Source of the DNA: an uncultured Pelagibacteraceae bacterium
GTDB lineage: Bacteria > Pseudomonadota > Alphaproteobacteria > Pelagibacterales > Pelagibacteraceae
Length of the DNA: 64,000 bases
Assembly: GCA_902613755.1 (NCBI GenBank)
Contig: CACMIH010000001.1
Span: 179,268 to 243,267, forward strand
Direction: 5' to 3'
Of the stretch, positions 48,037 through 57,329 are shown in pieces (positions within the stretch are counted from its first letter, which is position 1; each line of letters begins with the position of its first letter). The notes beneath the pieces were generated by a model. The model had not been told where the DNA came from. It saw only the letters and a program-made list of their open reading frames with translations, and did not search any database. The translations under genes and the position numbers were made by a program.

Positions 48037-51000
48037 TAATTCAGCTCCACATTTAATGCTAATGATTTAATTTCTTTAACTAAAACGTTAAAAGACTCTG
48101 GTATTCCAGACTCAAAGTTTTCTTCACCTTTAACTATAGTCTCGTAAACTTTAACTCTTCCTGCTACATCATCAGATTTAACAGTTAAAATTTCTTGTAA
48201 TGTATATGATGCACCATATGCTTCTAGTGCCCAAACTTCCATTTCACCAAATCTTTGGCCACCTAATTGTGCTTTACCACCAAGTGGTTGCTGTGTAACC
48301 AAACTGTAAGGTCCTGTAGATCTTGCATGAATTTTATCTTCAACTAAGTGGTGAAGTTTTAACATGTAGATTATTCCAACAGTAACTGGTCTATCAAACT
48401 TCTCACCTGTTCTTCCATCCCATAAATATGTTTGTCCAGATCCTGGTAAATTTGCTAGTTCAAGCATCTCAGTAACATTTTTTTCTTTAGCACCATCAAA
48501 AACAGGCGTTGAGATTGCAATACCGTTTTGTAAATTTTCACAAAGATCTTTAAACTCACTCTTGCTTAACTTATCCACTTTATCATTAAAAATTTCTTCT
48601 CCATAAACAGATTTTAAAAATTTTTCGATTTTTTCTGTTCTTTCAATTTTTTTGTTGTTTTCGTTAACTAAATTTTTAACTTGTTCGCCAAATTCTTTAC
48701 ATGCCCAACCCAAATGTGTTTCTAGAATTTGACCAACGTTCATCCTACTCGGAACACCCAGTGGATTTAATACAATATCTACTGGTCTACCATCTTCTCT
48801 ATATGGCATATCTTCAACAGGTACAATTTTACTTACAACTCCTTTGTTTCCATGTCTTCCTGACATTTTATCACCAGGTCTTAATCTTCTTTTTATAGCA
48901 ACGAATACTTTTACCATTTTCATAACACTTGGTAATAAATCATCACCACTTCTAATTTTTAAAACCTTATCTTCAAATCTCTCTGTTATGTCTTGTTTTG
49001 CTTTATTATATTGATCTTTTAATTGAGCTAATGTTGTTTCGTCATTTACATTTCCTACTGTGATTTTGAAGACATCATTAATTGATAGTTTATTAATTGT
49101 ATCAAAATCTAACTTAGTTCCTTCGGATAAATCTTTTACTTTTTTAGTTAAAGATGATCCTGAAAGGAATTGTGAAGCCCTTTGTTTAATACTTCTTTCT
49201 AATATTTCTTCCTCAACAATTTTATCTTGTTGAACTTGTTCAATTTCAGCTCTTTCAATTGTTATAGATCTTTCGTCTTTATCAATTCCATGTCTATTGA
49301 ATACTCTCACATCGACTACCGTTCCACTTGATCCTCTAGACATTCTTAAAGATGTATCTGTAACATCTATAGCTTTTTCTCCAAATATTGATCTTAATAA
49401 TTTTTCTTCAGGACCAGATGCTGAGTCACCTTTTGGAGTAACTTTACCAACCAAAATATCACCAGCATTAACCTCTGCACCAATATAAACTATTCCTGAT
49501 TCATCAAGGTTTTTTAAAGCTTCTTCATTTACATTTGGTATATCTCTAGTTATTTCTTCTTCACCAAGCTTTGTATCTCTTGCCATTATTTCGTATTCAA
49601 CAATGTGAACGGATGTAAATACATCATCTGTAACACATCTTTCTGAAATTAAGATTGAGTCTTCAAAGTTATAACCTTGCCACGGCATGAATGCTACAGT
49701 AACATTCTTACCTAAAGCAAGTTCACCTAATTTTGTTGAAGGACCATCTGCAATAATATCTCCAGATTTAACTTTATCACCAACTCTAACAAGTGGTCTT
49801 TGATTTATACAAGTATTTTGGTTTGATCTTTTAAATTTTTGAAGGTTATAGATATCTACACCAGACTTACTAAAGTCTGTTTCCTCAGTTACTTTTATAA
49901 CAATTCTTTTACCATCTATTTTATCAACAACTCCATCACGCTTTGCAACAATGGTCACCCCAGAATCTAAAGCAACATCACTTTCAATTCCTGTACCGAC
50001 AAGTGGAGACTCAGGTTTTAATAATGGAACTGCTTGTCTCATCATGTTTGATCCCATCAAAGCTCTGTTTGCATCATCATTTTCTAAGAATGGAATTAAA
50101 GATGCTGCAACTGAAACTAATTGTTTTGGTGATACGTCAATGTAATCAATAGAGTCAGGTTTCGCTAAAAGAAAGTTAAGGTTTTGTCTGCATGAAACTA
50201 GTTCTTCAGTAATTTTTCCATTTTTATCAAGTTTTGTATTTGCTTGAGCAATAGTGAATTTTGTTTCTTCCATTGCTGACAAGTATTCGACTTTATCTTG
50301 AACAACACCGTCTTTTACTTTTTTGTAAGGACTTTCAATAAAGCCATACTTATTAATTTTTGCATAAGTAGATAAACTATTAATCAAACCAATATTTGGA
50401 CCCTCTGGAGTCTCAATTGGACAGATTCTTCCATAGTGGGTTGGATGGACGTCCCTTACTTCAAAACCTGCTCTTTCTCTTGTTAAACCACCCGGACCTA
50501 AGGCTGAAACTCTTCTTTTGTGAGTAATTTCAGATAAAGGATTTGTTTGATCCATAAACTGAGATAGTTGTGAACTTGCAAAAAAATCTTTCAATGAAAC
50601 TGTTAATGGTTTTGCATTAATTAGATCTTGTGGCATTGCTGACTCAACATCTAAAGTTGTCATTTTTTCTTTAATAGCTCTTTCCATTCTGTAAACACCA
50701 ATTCTAGCTTGGTTCTCAACTAGCTCTCCAACAGAACGAACTCTTCTATTTCCTAGGTGATCAATGTCATCGACATCATCTTTACCATCACGTAAATCCA
50801 ACATTTTATGAATAATTGCAATGATGTCGTCATTTCTTAATATGGTAATTTTATCAGAACACTCTTGGTTTAATCTTGAGTTCATTTTAACTCTTCCAAC
50901 ATCAGACAAATCATATCTGTCAGAGCTAAAGAAAAGATTATTAAATATTTGAGTTGCTATCTCTATAGTTGGCGGTTCTCCAGGTCTTAACATTTTATAG

Positions 51001-52124
51001 ATTTCCGTGATAGCTTCGTCTTTAGTATTATTTTTATCAGCTAAAATAGTTGTAAGTAGATAAGGTCCTTTATTTATAGAGTTTGTAACAGAAATTTGAA
51101 GTGTATGTATATTTGCATCTAAAATTTGTTGAATAATTGTGTCGTTTAATTCAGTCCCAATTTTAAATACACCGTTTTCTTCTTCATTGACTTTGACATC
51201 TCTGTGTAAAAATTTACCAAACAAGGACTCTCTAGAAACTAGTATGTCTTTAAGACCATCATTAGCTAATTTTTTTGCACTTAAAAAATTAATCTTGTCA
51301 CCTAATTTAATTACTATATTACCAGTCTTTGCATCAATTACTTCTTCTGAGAAATTTTTAGCTTTATAGTTTTCAGGATTAAACTTTGTTTTCCACTTTT
51401 CTGTTTTTGGATCAAAATTATATTGTTCACTTTCATAGAACTCATTTACAATTTCTGATTTTGTATAACCTAATGCTAGTAATAAAGTAGAAGAAAAAAT
51501 TTTCTTTTTTCTGTCAATTTTAAAATATAGGAAATCTTTAACATCATACTCAAAATCTAACCAAGAACCTCTATTGGGTATTACTCTACAATTAAATAAA
51601 AGTTTACCGCTTGCATGAGTTTTTCCTTTATCATGATCAAAAAATACACCTGGGCTTCTGTGCATTTGGTTTACTACAACTCTTTGAACACCATTAGTTA
51701 TAAAAGTTCCACTATTAGTCATCATTGGAACTTCACCCATATAAACTTCTTGCTCTTTAGCTGATAAAATATCTTTTGTATTATTTTCTTGATCTATTTC
51801 GTAAACTACTAATCTTAAAGTACACTTAAGAGCTGATGAATATGTAAGGCCTCTTGCTATACATTCTTCAACATCAAATTTTGGTTTTTCTAATCTGTAA
51901 GAAACATACTCTAAAGTTGCTTTATCATTTAAATCTTCAATTGGAAAAATACTTTTGAATACTCTATCAAAACCTTTTGTAAGTTCAGCTGCTTCAGCAT
52001 TAAATTCTGTTAATTCTTTGTAAGAATTCTTTTGTACTTCAATTAAGTTAGGAATAGATAAACTTTCTTTAAGTTTACCAAAACTTTTTCTTATATTTTT
52101 CTTTTCAGTAAAAGATAATTGCAT
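48036..52124 (-). CDS. rpoB: DNA-directed RNA polymerase beta subunit
   Basis: Beta subunit, 1362 residues. The rifampicin region reads [20 protein letters not shown] followed by [20 protein letters not shown], with sensitive-type residues. Further on are [29 protein letters not shown] and, near the end, [20 protein letters not shown]. It is preceded by rplL with a 56-base gap, the only real gap in the rplKAJL-rpoBC run. That gap contains a perfect hairpin ending 10 bases before the ATG. Confidence 0.99.
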   Translation of the reverse strand: MQLSFTEKKNIRKSFGKLKESLSIPNLIEVQKNSYKELTEFNAEAAELTKGFDRVFKSIFPIEDLNDKATLEYVSYRLEKPKFDVEECIARGLTYSSALKCTLRLVVYEIDQENNTKDILSAKEQEVYMGEVPMMTNSGTFITNGVQRVVVNQMHRSPGVFFDHDKGKTHASGKLLFNCRVIPNRGSWLDFEYDVKDFLYFKIDRKKKIFSSTLLLALGYTKSEIVNEFYESEQYNFDPKTEKWKTKFNPENYKAKNFSEEVIDAKTGNIVIKLGDKINFLSAKKLANDGLKDILVSRESLFGKFLHRDVKVNEEENGVFKIGTELNDTIIQQILDANIHTLQISVTNSINKGPYLLTTILADKNNTKDEAITEIYKMLRPGEPPTIEIATQIFNNLFFSSDRYDLSDVGRVKMNSRLNQECSDKITILRNDDIIAIIHKMLDLRDGKDDVDDIDHLGNRRVRSVGELVENQARIGVYRMERAIKEKMTTLDVESAMPQDLINAKPLTVSLKDFFASSQLSQFMDQTNPLSEITHKRRVSALGPGGLTRERAGFEVRDVHPTHYGRICPIETPEGPNIGLINSLSTYAKINKYGFIESPYKKVKDGVVQDKVEYLSAMEETKFTIAQANTKLDKNGKITEELVSCRQNLNFLLAKPDSIDYIDVSPKQLVSVAASLIPFLENDDANRALMGSNMMRQAVPLLKPESPLVGTGIESDVALDSGVTIVAKRDGVVDKIDGKRIVIKVTEETDFSKSGVDIYNLQKFKRSNQNTCINQRPLVRVGDKVKSGDIIADGPSTKLGELALGKNVTVAFMPWQGYNFEDSILISERCVTDDVFTSVHIVEYEIMARDTKLGEEEITRDIPNVNEEALKNLDESGIVYIGAEVNAGDILVGKVTPKGDSASGPEEKLLRSIFGEKAIDVTDTSLRMSRGSSGTVVDVRVFNRHGIDKDERSITIERAEIEQVQQDKIVEEEILERSIKQRASQFLSGSSLTKKVKDLSEGTKLDFDTINKLSINDVFKITVGNVNDETTLAQLKDQYNKAKQDITERFEDKVLKIRSGDDLLPSVMKMVKVFVAIKRRLRPGDKMSGRHGNKGVVSKIVPVEDMPYREDGRPVDIVLNPLGVPSRMNVGQILETHLGWACKEFGEQVKNLVNENNKKIERTEKIEKFLKSVYGEEIFNDKVDKLSKSEFKDLCENLQNGIAISTPVFDGAKEKNVTEMLELANLPGSGQTYLWDGRTGEKFDRPVTVGIIYMLKLHHLVEDKIHARSTGPYSLVTQQPLGGKAQLGGQRFGEMEVWALEAYGASYTLQEILTVKSDDVAGRVKVYETIVKGEENFESGIPESFNVLVKEIKSLALNVELN

Positions 52125-52134
52125 TTATATTTAT

Positions 52135-52162
52135 AAATACTGATTAAAAATAATCAGTATTT
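52135..52162 (-). promoter_or_regulatory. Perfect 12-bp hairpin in the rplL-rpoB gap
   Basis: AAATACTGATTA (52135-52146) and its exact complement TAATCAGTATTT (52151-52162) flank a 4-base loop. The structure lies between the rplL stop (52181) and the rpoB ATG (52124), ending 10 bases before the ATG. It is not followed by a T run on the transcribed strand, so a plain terminator is unlikely. In E. coli this gap carries an attenuator and an RNase III site that set the L7/L12 to RNA polymerase ratio. A similar role here is inference. Confidence 0.7.
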
Positions 52163-52180
52163 GAATTCTTTCTATTTAAT

Positions 52181-52546
52181 TTATTTAAGTTCTACTTTAG
52201 CGCCAGCAGCTTCTAACTTAGCTTTGATCTCTTCAGCGTCCTTTTTATTCACACCAGATTTAACTTCTTTTGGTGCTCCTTCTACAAGATCTTTAGCTTC
52301 TTTTAAACCTAATGAAGTAGCTGCTCTTACTTCTTTGATAACATTAATTTTTTTATCACCTGCAGAAACTAACATGATTGTAAAATCATCTTTATCTTCT
52401 GCTGGAGCTGCACCACCTGCTGCTGCTGGAGCTGCTGCTGCCATTGGAGTTACACCCCATTTTTCTTCTAGTTGTTTTGAAAGTTCAGCTGCCTCTGCAA
52501 CAGTCAAACTTGACAAGTCTTCGATAATTTTGTTTAGGTCTGGCAT
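52181..52546 (-). CDS. rplL: 50S ribosomal protein L7/L12
   Basis: Stalk protein that recruits translation GTPases, present in several copies per ribosome. The 121-residue sequence has the N-terminal dimer domain [20 protein letters not shown], an Ala/Gly/Pro hinge at about 36-53, and the C-terminal domain with [20 protein letters not shown] and [12 protein letters not shown]. It starts 5 bases after rplJ. Confidence 0.98.
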   Translation of the reverse strand: MPDLNKIIEDLSSLTVAEAAELSKQLEEKWGVTPMAAAAPAAAGGAAPAEDKDDFTIMLVSAGDKKINVIKEVRAATSLGLKEAKDLVEGAPKEVKSGVNKKDAEEIKAKLEAAGAKVELK

Positions 52547-52551
52547 ATGTA

Positions 52552-53073
52552 TTACTCTTTGGGTTGTGTTTCAGAATTTTCTGCGGACAAACTACTCATT
52601 TTTTCTGAATGTGCAAGCAAAATACTGATTAATTTAGATGCAGAAGCGTTCAAAATACCAACAATATTGGCTCTTGCTTCGTCTAATGTAGGTAAACTTG
52701 CTACATTTTGGACGCCTGCCGAATCTAAGACCTCATCATCCATTATTCCACCAATTAATTTTAAGTTTTCGTTATCTTTTGCAAATTTTGAGAGAATCCT
52801 TGCAGACATTATAGCATCCTCTCCAAATGCTACTGCTGTAGGACCAGTAAATAAATTTGATAAATCTTTACACTTAGTTTTTTCTAAAGCTAATTTTGTA
52901 ATTCTGTTTTTTGTTATTTTGAAAATTATTCCATGTTCTCGCATTTTAGCTCTCAATTCATCTAATTGAGTCATAGTTAAACCTTGGTAATGAGTAACCA
53001 TAACAGCTTTACTGTTTTCAAACTTACTAGTCATTTCTTCAATATAATTTTTCTTCTGTTCTTTGTTCATCAT
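52552..53073 (-). CDS. rplJ: 50S ribosomal protein L10
   Basis: Stalk base protein, 173 residues. [38 protein letters not shown] and [12 protein letters not shown] are the L10 signature. The start is one of two adjacent ATG codons. It begins 2 bases after rplA, so the L10 leader found in many bacteria between rplA and rplJ does not exist here. Confidence 0.97.
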   Translation of the reverse strand: MMNKEQKKNYIEEMTSKFENSKAVMVTHYQGLTMTQLDELRAKMREHGIIFKITKNRITKLALEKTKCKDLSNLFTGPTAVAFGEDAIMSARILSKFAKDNENLKLIGGIMDDEVLDSAGVQNVASLPTLDEARANIVGILNASASKLISILLAHSEKMSSLSAENSETQPKE

Positions 53074-53075
53074 AA

Positions 53076-53765
53076 CTATATCGATTTCCCTAATTTAACT
53101 TTATACGAAACACCCATTGTTGATGTGGCAAATACACTTCTAATTAAATCACCTTTTAAAGTGTTGTTTGATTTTTCTTTTTCTAATGCATCTAAAATTG
53201 CATTGTAATTTTTTAACAATTTATCATCACTAAAAGATTTTTTACCAATGCTAACTCCAATGTTTCCATCTTTATCATTTCTAATTTCTACTTGACCAGA
53301 TTTAGCATTAGTTACAGCCTCTTTAATATTTTCAGAAACTGAACCAAGTTTAGGGTTAGGCATTAAACCTTTTGGTCCTAGAACTTTTCCTAATTTAGAA
53401 AGTTTAATCATCATTCCAGGTGTACAAATTAATTTTTCAAAGTTTAATTCTCCACCTTTAATTCTCTCAACAAATTCATCACCACCCACTATATCTGCCC
53501 CAGCATCTTTTGCATCTTGAGCTTTATTATCTTCACAAACTACAGCAACTTTTACTTTCTTACCTGTGCCGCCAGGTAAATTAACTACTGTTCTAATATT
53601 AACTTCACTTTTCTTTTGTTTGTTATTAATTTGAAAACTTAAGTCTAAAGACTCATCAAATTTGGTTGTGCAGTTTTTCTTAAGTTCAGGTAACAATTTT
53701 TCTATAGACTCGGCGCTTAAGTCTTTAGTTTTTTCAGGTAATTTTTTATATCTTTTAGATGTCAT
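53076..53765 (-). CDS. rplA: 50S ribosomal protein L1
   Basis: L1-stalk protein, 229 residues. GGTGKKVKVAVVCEDNKAQD, AGADIVGGDEFVERIKGGEL and LGPKGLMPNPKLGSV are diagnostic. It overlaps rplK by one base. In E. coli L1 represses its own mRNA at a site before rplK; no leader space is available here because rplK directly abuts nusG. Confidence 0.98.
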   Translation of the reverse strand: MTSKRYKKLPEKTKDLSAESIEKLLPELKKNCTTKFDESLDLSFQINNKQKKSEVNIRTVVNLPGGTGKKVKVAVVCEDNKAQDAKDAGADIVGGDEFVERIKGGELNFEKLICTPGMMIKLSKLGKVLGPKGLMPNPKLGSVSENIKEAVTNAKSGQVEIRNDKDGNIGVSIGKKSFSDDKLLKNYNAILDALEKEKSNNTLKGDLIRSVFATSTMGVSYKVKLGKSI

Positions 53766-54190
53766 TATTCTTTTACCTCAATACCCATTGATCTAGCTGA
53801 TCCAGCAATAATTTTTATAGCTTCTTCAATATCATGAGCATTTAAATCATTCATTTTTTCTTTTGCTATACTCTCTAATTGTTTTTTTGAAATTGAAGCA
53901 ACAATATTTCTTCCAGGTTCTTTAGATCCACCCTTTAGTTTTACTGCTTCTTTAATATAAAATGACGCTGGAGGTGATTTAATTTTAAAATCAAATTTTT
54001 TGTCTTTATATACTGTAATTTCAACTGGCACAGGTTTGCCTGCCATTGATTTTGTTTTATCATTAAACGCTTTACAAAATTCCATTATGTTTACACCACG
54101 TTGACCTAATGCAGGACCAACTGGTGGAGCTGGATTGGCTTGACCACCTTTAATTTGTAATTTTATAAATCCACTAATTTCTTTTGCCAT
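53765..54190 (-). CDS. rplK: 50S ribosomal protein L11
   Basis: GTPase-centre protein, 141 residues. [39 protein letters not shown] and the end [12 protein letters not shown] are typical. It overlaps nusG and rplA by one base each. Confidence 0.98.
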   Translation of the reverse strand: MAKEISGFIKLQIKGGQANPAPPVGPALGQRGVNIMEFCKAFNDKTKSMAGKPVPVEITVYKDKKFDFKIKSPPASFYIKEAVKLKGGSKEPGRNIVASISKKQLESIAKEKMNDLNAHDIEEAIKIIAGSARSMGIEVKE

Positions 54191-54720
54191 TAACTTACCT
54201 TCTCAACCTGGTTATATTCTAAATCTACAGGTGTTGGACGACCAAATATCGAAACTGACACCTTAAGTCTAGCTTTTTCTTCATCAATTTCTTCAATCAT
54301 TCCAGTAAATGATGCAAATGGACCATCTACAACCTGAACTTTTTCACCTACACTGTAATCTACTCCAGATTTTGGCTGTGCAACACCATCTTTAATCTGA
54401 CCTAAAATCTTCTCTACTTCTTTATCTGAAACTGGAACAGGAATACCTCTTGTGCCCAAGAAACCACTAACCCTCTTTATATTCTTTATCATGTGATAAA
54501 TGTTATTATCCATCTCGCTCTTTATTAATACATATCCAGGAAAGTATTTCTTTTTTCTTTGAATTCTTTTACCTCTTTTTACTTCAGTAACATCATGGGT
54601 AGGAACAATAATTTCTTCAAACTTATCAGCAATTTTAGCTTTATCTGCCTCCTCTTTAATTAAAGAGGCTACCTTATTCTCAAAACTAGAATGTGACTGA
54701 ACAATGTACCAATTTTTCAT
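54190..54720 (-). CDS. nusG: Transcription termination/antitermination protein NusG
   Basis: Links RNA polymerase with Rho or ribosomes. The 176-residue protein has the NGN domain [20 protein letters not shown], with [12 protein letters not shown], and a C-terminal KOW domain ([20 protein letters not shown]). It is translated directly after secE, sharing one base, the normal secE-nusG pair. Confidence 0.97.
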   Translation of the reverse strand: MKNWYIVQSHSSFENKVASLIKEEADKAKIADKFEEIIVPTHDVTEVKRGKRIQRKKKYFPGYVLIKSEMDNNIYHMIKNIKRVSGFLGTRGIPVPVSDKEVEKILGQIKDGVAQPKSGVDYSVGEKVQVVDGPFASFTGMIEEIDEEKARLKVSVSIFGRPTPVDLEYNQVEKVS

Positions 54721-54911
54721 TAAATACTCACTTTAAGTAAAAGTTCTAAGAAAAATTTTAAAACCTGATCTAAAAGAAGAAAGAACAAAGACATAACAAC
54801 TGCCATTACAAATACCATCAAAGCACCTTGCAAAGTCTCTTTCCAAGTTGGCCATGTAACTTTGAAAGCTTCTTGTTTAACTTCTTGTATAAATTTAATC
54901 GGGTTTCTCAT
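54720..54911 (-). CDS. secE: Protein translocase subunit SecE
   Basis: Small translocon subunit of 63 residues. The ATG at 54911 gives MRNPIKFIQEVKQEAFKVTW, with the conserved amphipathic segment and WPTWKE, then one transmembrane helix. The frame continues upstream to 54989 but that part runs through the tRNA-Trp gene and was rejected. It lies 17 bases after tRNA-Trp, a common bacterial neighbour. Confidence 0.94.
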   Translation of the reverse strand: MRNPIKFIQEVKQEAFKVTWPTWKETLQGALMVFVMAVVMSLFFLLLDQVLKFFLELLLKVSI

Positions 54912-54928
54912 AATTAATAAGCTCAAAT

Positions 54929-55004
54929 TGGCAGGAGCGGAGGGACTCGAACCCTCAGCCTCCGGTTTTGGAGACCGGCGCTCTACCAATTGAGCTACAC
55001 TCCT
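54929..55004 (-). tRNA. tRNA-Trp (anticodon CCA)
   Basis: The complement gives a 76-base cloverleaf with acceptor AGGAGTG/CGCTCCT, discriminator G and encoded CCA. The anticodon stem-loop is CCGGT-CTCCAAA-ACCGG, with anticodon CCA. It sits between tuf and secE, so the primary transcript must be processed around it. Confidence 0.96.
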
Positions 55005-55014
55005 ATTTATAGAG

Positions 55015-56205
55015 TTACTCTATAATTTTTGTTACTACTCCTGCTCCAACTGTTCTTCCACCTTCTCTTATTGCAAAGTTTAATTTCTCTGCCATAGCAA
55101 TTGGTGTAATAAGTTTAACAGTAAATTTAGCATCATCACCTGGCATAACCATTTCTGTGCCAGCTGGTAATTCTACTTCACCTGTAACGTCTGTTGTTCT
55201 AAAATAAAACTGAGGTCTGTATTTAGTAAAGAAAGGAGTATGTCTTCCACCCTCGTCTTTTTTAAGTACATACGCTTGAGCTTCAAATTTAGTATGTGGA
55301 GTAATTGAACCAGGTTTACAAAGAACTTGACCTCTTTCAATGTCATTTCTTTCAATACCTCTCAATAATATTCCAACGTTATCACCCGCTTCACCAGTAT
55401 CTAAAAGTTTTCTAAACATTTCAACTCCAGTACATACTGATTTTTTAGTTTCTCTAATTCCAACTATTTCAACCTCTTCACCAGTTTTAATTACACCAGA
55501 TTCTACTCTTCCTGTTGCAACTGTTCCTCTCCCAGAAATTGAGAATACATCCTCAACTGGCATCAAGAAAGGTTTGTCGACTTCTCTAGCTGGTTGTGGA
55601 ATATGTTCATCAACAGCTTTCATTAATTCTAAAATTGAATTTTTTCCAATTTCGTCATCTCTTCCTTCAACAGCTGCCAAAGCTGAACCTTTAACGATTG
55701 GTGTTTTGTCACCAGGGTATTTGTATGAAGTTAAAAGTTCTTTAATTTCTTCTTCCACAAGTTCTATCATTTCTTTATCATCAACTTGATCTACTTTATT
55801 CAGGTAAACAACAATTGCTGGAATACCAACTTGTCTTCCTAAAAGAATATGTTCTCTTGTTTGTGGCATTGGACCATCAGCTGCATTAACAACTAAAATT
55901 GCTCCATCCATTTGAGCCGCACCAGTGATCATGTTTTTAACATAGTCAGCGTGACCAGGACAGTCTACGTGAGCATAGTGTCTTTTTTCAGTTTCATACT
56001 CAACGTGTGCTGTTGAAATTGTTATTCCTCTTTCTTTTTCTTCAGGAGCTTTATCAATTTGATCATAAGCAACTGCTGTTCCTCCACCCGCTTGTGCTAA
56101 TACGTTTGTAATCGCAGCAGTAAGAGTTGTTTTACCATGATCGACATGACCAATAGTCCCAATGTTACAGTGGGGTTTGTTTCTCACAAATTTTTCTTTT
56201 GACAT
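55015..56205 (-). CDS. tuf: Elongation factor Tu
   Basis: Delivers aminoacyl-tRNA to the ribosome. The 396-residue protein carries [14 protein letters not shown], the effector segment [30 protein letters not shown] and NKVDQVDD, then domains II and III with [15 protein letters not shown]. It lies between tRNA-Gly (46 bases upstream) and tRNA-Trp (10 bases downstream). This is the tufB-type location; no copy follows fusA in this window. Confidence 0.99.
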   Translation of the reverse strand: MSKEKFVRNKPHCNIGTIGHVDHGKTTLTAAITNVLAQAGGGTAVAYDQIDKAPEEKERGITISTAHVEYETEKRHYAHVDCPGHADYVKNMITGAAQMDGAILVVNAADGPMPQTREHILLGRQVGIPAIVVYLNKVDQVDDKEMIELVEEEIKELLTSYKYPGDKTPIVKGSALAAVEGRDDEIGKNSILELMKAVDEHIPQPAREVDKPFLMPVEDVFSISGRGTVATGRVESGVIKTGEEVEIVGIRETKKSVCTGVEMFRKLLDTGEAGDNVGILLRGIERNDIERGQVLCKPGSITPHTKFEAQAYVLKKDEGGRHTPFFTKYRPQFYFRTTDVTGEVELPAGTEMVMPGDDAKFTVKLITPIAMAEKLNFAIREGGRTVGAGVVTKIIE

Positions 56206-56251
56206 TACGTTTTTACCTCAGTTTTTTTTGTTTCTTCTAATTTTAATTTCT

Positions 56252-56325
56252 TGGAGCGGGTAAAGGGAATCGAACCCTTACATCCAGCTTGGAAGGCTAG
56301 CGTTCTACCATTGAACTACACCCGC
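56252..56325 (-). tRNA. tRNA-Gly (anticodon UCC)
   Basis: A 74-base cloverleaf on the complement: acceptor GCGGGTG/TACCCGC, discriminator T, encoded CCA. The anticodon stem is CTAGC/GCTGG with loop CTTCCAA, giving anticodon UCC. It is placed between tRNA-Tyr and tuf, as in many proteobacterial tufB operons. Confidence 0.96.
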
Positions 56326-56370
56326 ACAACCCCAAGAGTAACACTCCATGTTATTTAAAAATCTATTAAA

Positions 56371-56456
56371 TGGTGGAGGGGGAAAGATTCGAACTTTCGA
56401 AGACCGAAGTCAACGGGTTTACAGCCCGCCCCATTTGACCGCTCTGGAACCCCTCC
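56371..56456 (-). tRNA. tRNA-Tyr (anticodon GUA)
   Basis: An 86-base class II tRNA on the complement: acceptor GGAGGGG/CCCCTCC, discriminator A, encoded CCA. The anticodon loop CTGTAAA gives GUA, and the long variable arm contains GACTTCGGTC. First transcribed gene of the large minus-strand run. A GGGGA/TCCCC stem at 56460-56473 stands just before its mature 5' end. Confidence 0.96.
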
Positions 56457-56503
56457 CTTGGGGAAGTGTCCCCTTGTTCAATAAAACTTCAAATAACATG
56501 CGT

Positions 56504-56531
56504 TTTATATATTTTATTTGTGCAATTGCAA
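56504..56531 (-). promoter_or_regulatory. Candidate promoter of tRNA-Tyr/tRNA-Gly/tuf run
   Basis: On the complement TTGCAA (56531-56526) is followed after 16 bases by TATAAA (56509-56504). A transcript would start near 56497, about 40 bases before tRNA-Tyr. The -35 hexamer overlaps the perfect palindrome TGCAATTGCA (56521-56530), which also faces the divergent rlmB gene. Confidence 0.45.
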
Positions 56532-56585
56532 CACGTCATTTAATAAGAAAATATTATAAAAAACGTGTAAAACACTTGATAAATT

Positions 56586-57329
56586 ATGAATAAATCATCT
56601 TTTTTTATTTTAGGTCAACATGCAGTTATAGAGGCATTAAAAAACCCAAAAAGAAAAGTTCTAAGAGTATTTTTAACTGAAGAAGCTAAGAAAAATATTC
56701 ATAGAAAAAATCCGAATATTAATATTTTAAAAGATGTAAAAGTATATTTTAAATCTAAAAAAGAATTAGACAAATATAGTTCTAAAGATCAATTAACACA
56801 TAATGGATATGTAGCTGAAGTTGAGCATCTAGAACAAATTGACTTAAAAGATTTTATTAAAGAAAAAAAAAATTTAACCTTTGTCTGTTTAGATGAGGTA
56901 ACTGATCCGCGAAACATTGGTTCTTTAATTAGAAGTGCAGCTTCATTTAATGTAGATGGATTAATTATAAAAGAAAGACACTTTCCTAGTGAAAGTAAAT
57001 TGATGTTTAAATCAGCAAGCGGATGTATGGAGCACCTAAATATATTTAAAGTATCTAATATTAATTCAACTTTAAAAAATTTAAGAGAAAAAAATTTTTG
57101 GGTATATGGTTTTGATTCAAAAGGAGAGAAAGATTTTACTGACATAAAATGGGAAGGCAATAATATTTTAGTATTTGGATCTGAAGGGTTTGGTATGAAA
57201 CAACATACAAAAAAATACACTGATTTTTTTGTTAAAATCAATATAAATAATAAAATAGAGAGTTTAAATATATCAAATAGTGCCTCAATAGCTTTTCATT
57301 ATATAAATTATAAAAAAATTAATGATTAA
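56586..57329 (+). CDS. rlmB: 23S rRNA 2'-O-methyltransferase, RlmB/SpoU (TrmH) family
   Basis: SPOUT-fold methyltransferase of 247 residues. An N-terminal substrate-binding domain begins FFILGQHAVIEALKNPKRKV. The three SpoU motifs follow: DEVTDPRNIGSLIRSAASF, NILVFGSEGFGM, and SLNISNSASIAFHY. RlmB methylates G2251 of 23S rRNA (E. coli numbering); relatives act on tRNA G18, but the N-terminal domain favours RlmB. It is divergent from tRNA-Tyr and its end overlaps the next gene by 8 bases. Confidence 0.9.
   Translation: MNKSSFFILGQHAVIEALKNPKRKVLRVFLTEEAKKNIHRKNPNINILKDVKVYFKSKKELDKYSSKDQLTHNGYVAEVEHLEQIDLKDFIKEKKNLTFVCLDEVTDPRNIGSLIRSAASFNVDGLIIKERHFPSESKLMFKSASGCMEHLNIFKVSNINSTLKNLREKNFWVYGFDSKGEKDFTDIKWEGNNILVFGSEGFGMKQHTKKYTDFFVKININNKIESLNISNSASIAFHYINYKKIND

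Noticed and set aside
52161..52628. A 155-codon open frame on the plus strand opposite rplL and rplJ
   Set aside because: It mirrors the Ala-rich hinge and biased codons of rplL; rplL and rplJ are certain genes on the other strand.
54912..54989. Upstream extension of secE by 26 codons
   Set aside because: The extension is tRNA-Trp sequence; the SecE family starts at the ATG at 54911.
55340..55789. A 149-codon open frame opposite tuf
   Set aside because: Codon-bias shadow of EF-Tu; Ser/Pro/Thr-rich composition without domain features.
56348..56593. An 81-codon plus-strand frame across tRNA-Tyr and the rlmB promoter region
   Set aside because: It is formed by the complement of the tRNA and overlaps the rlmB start.
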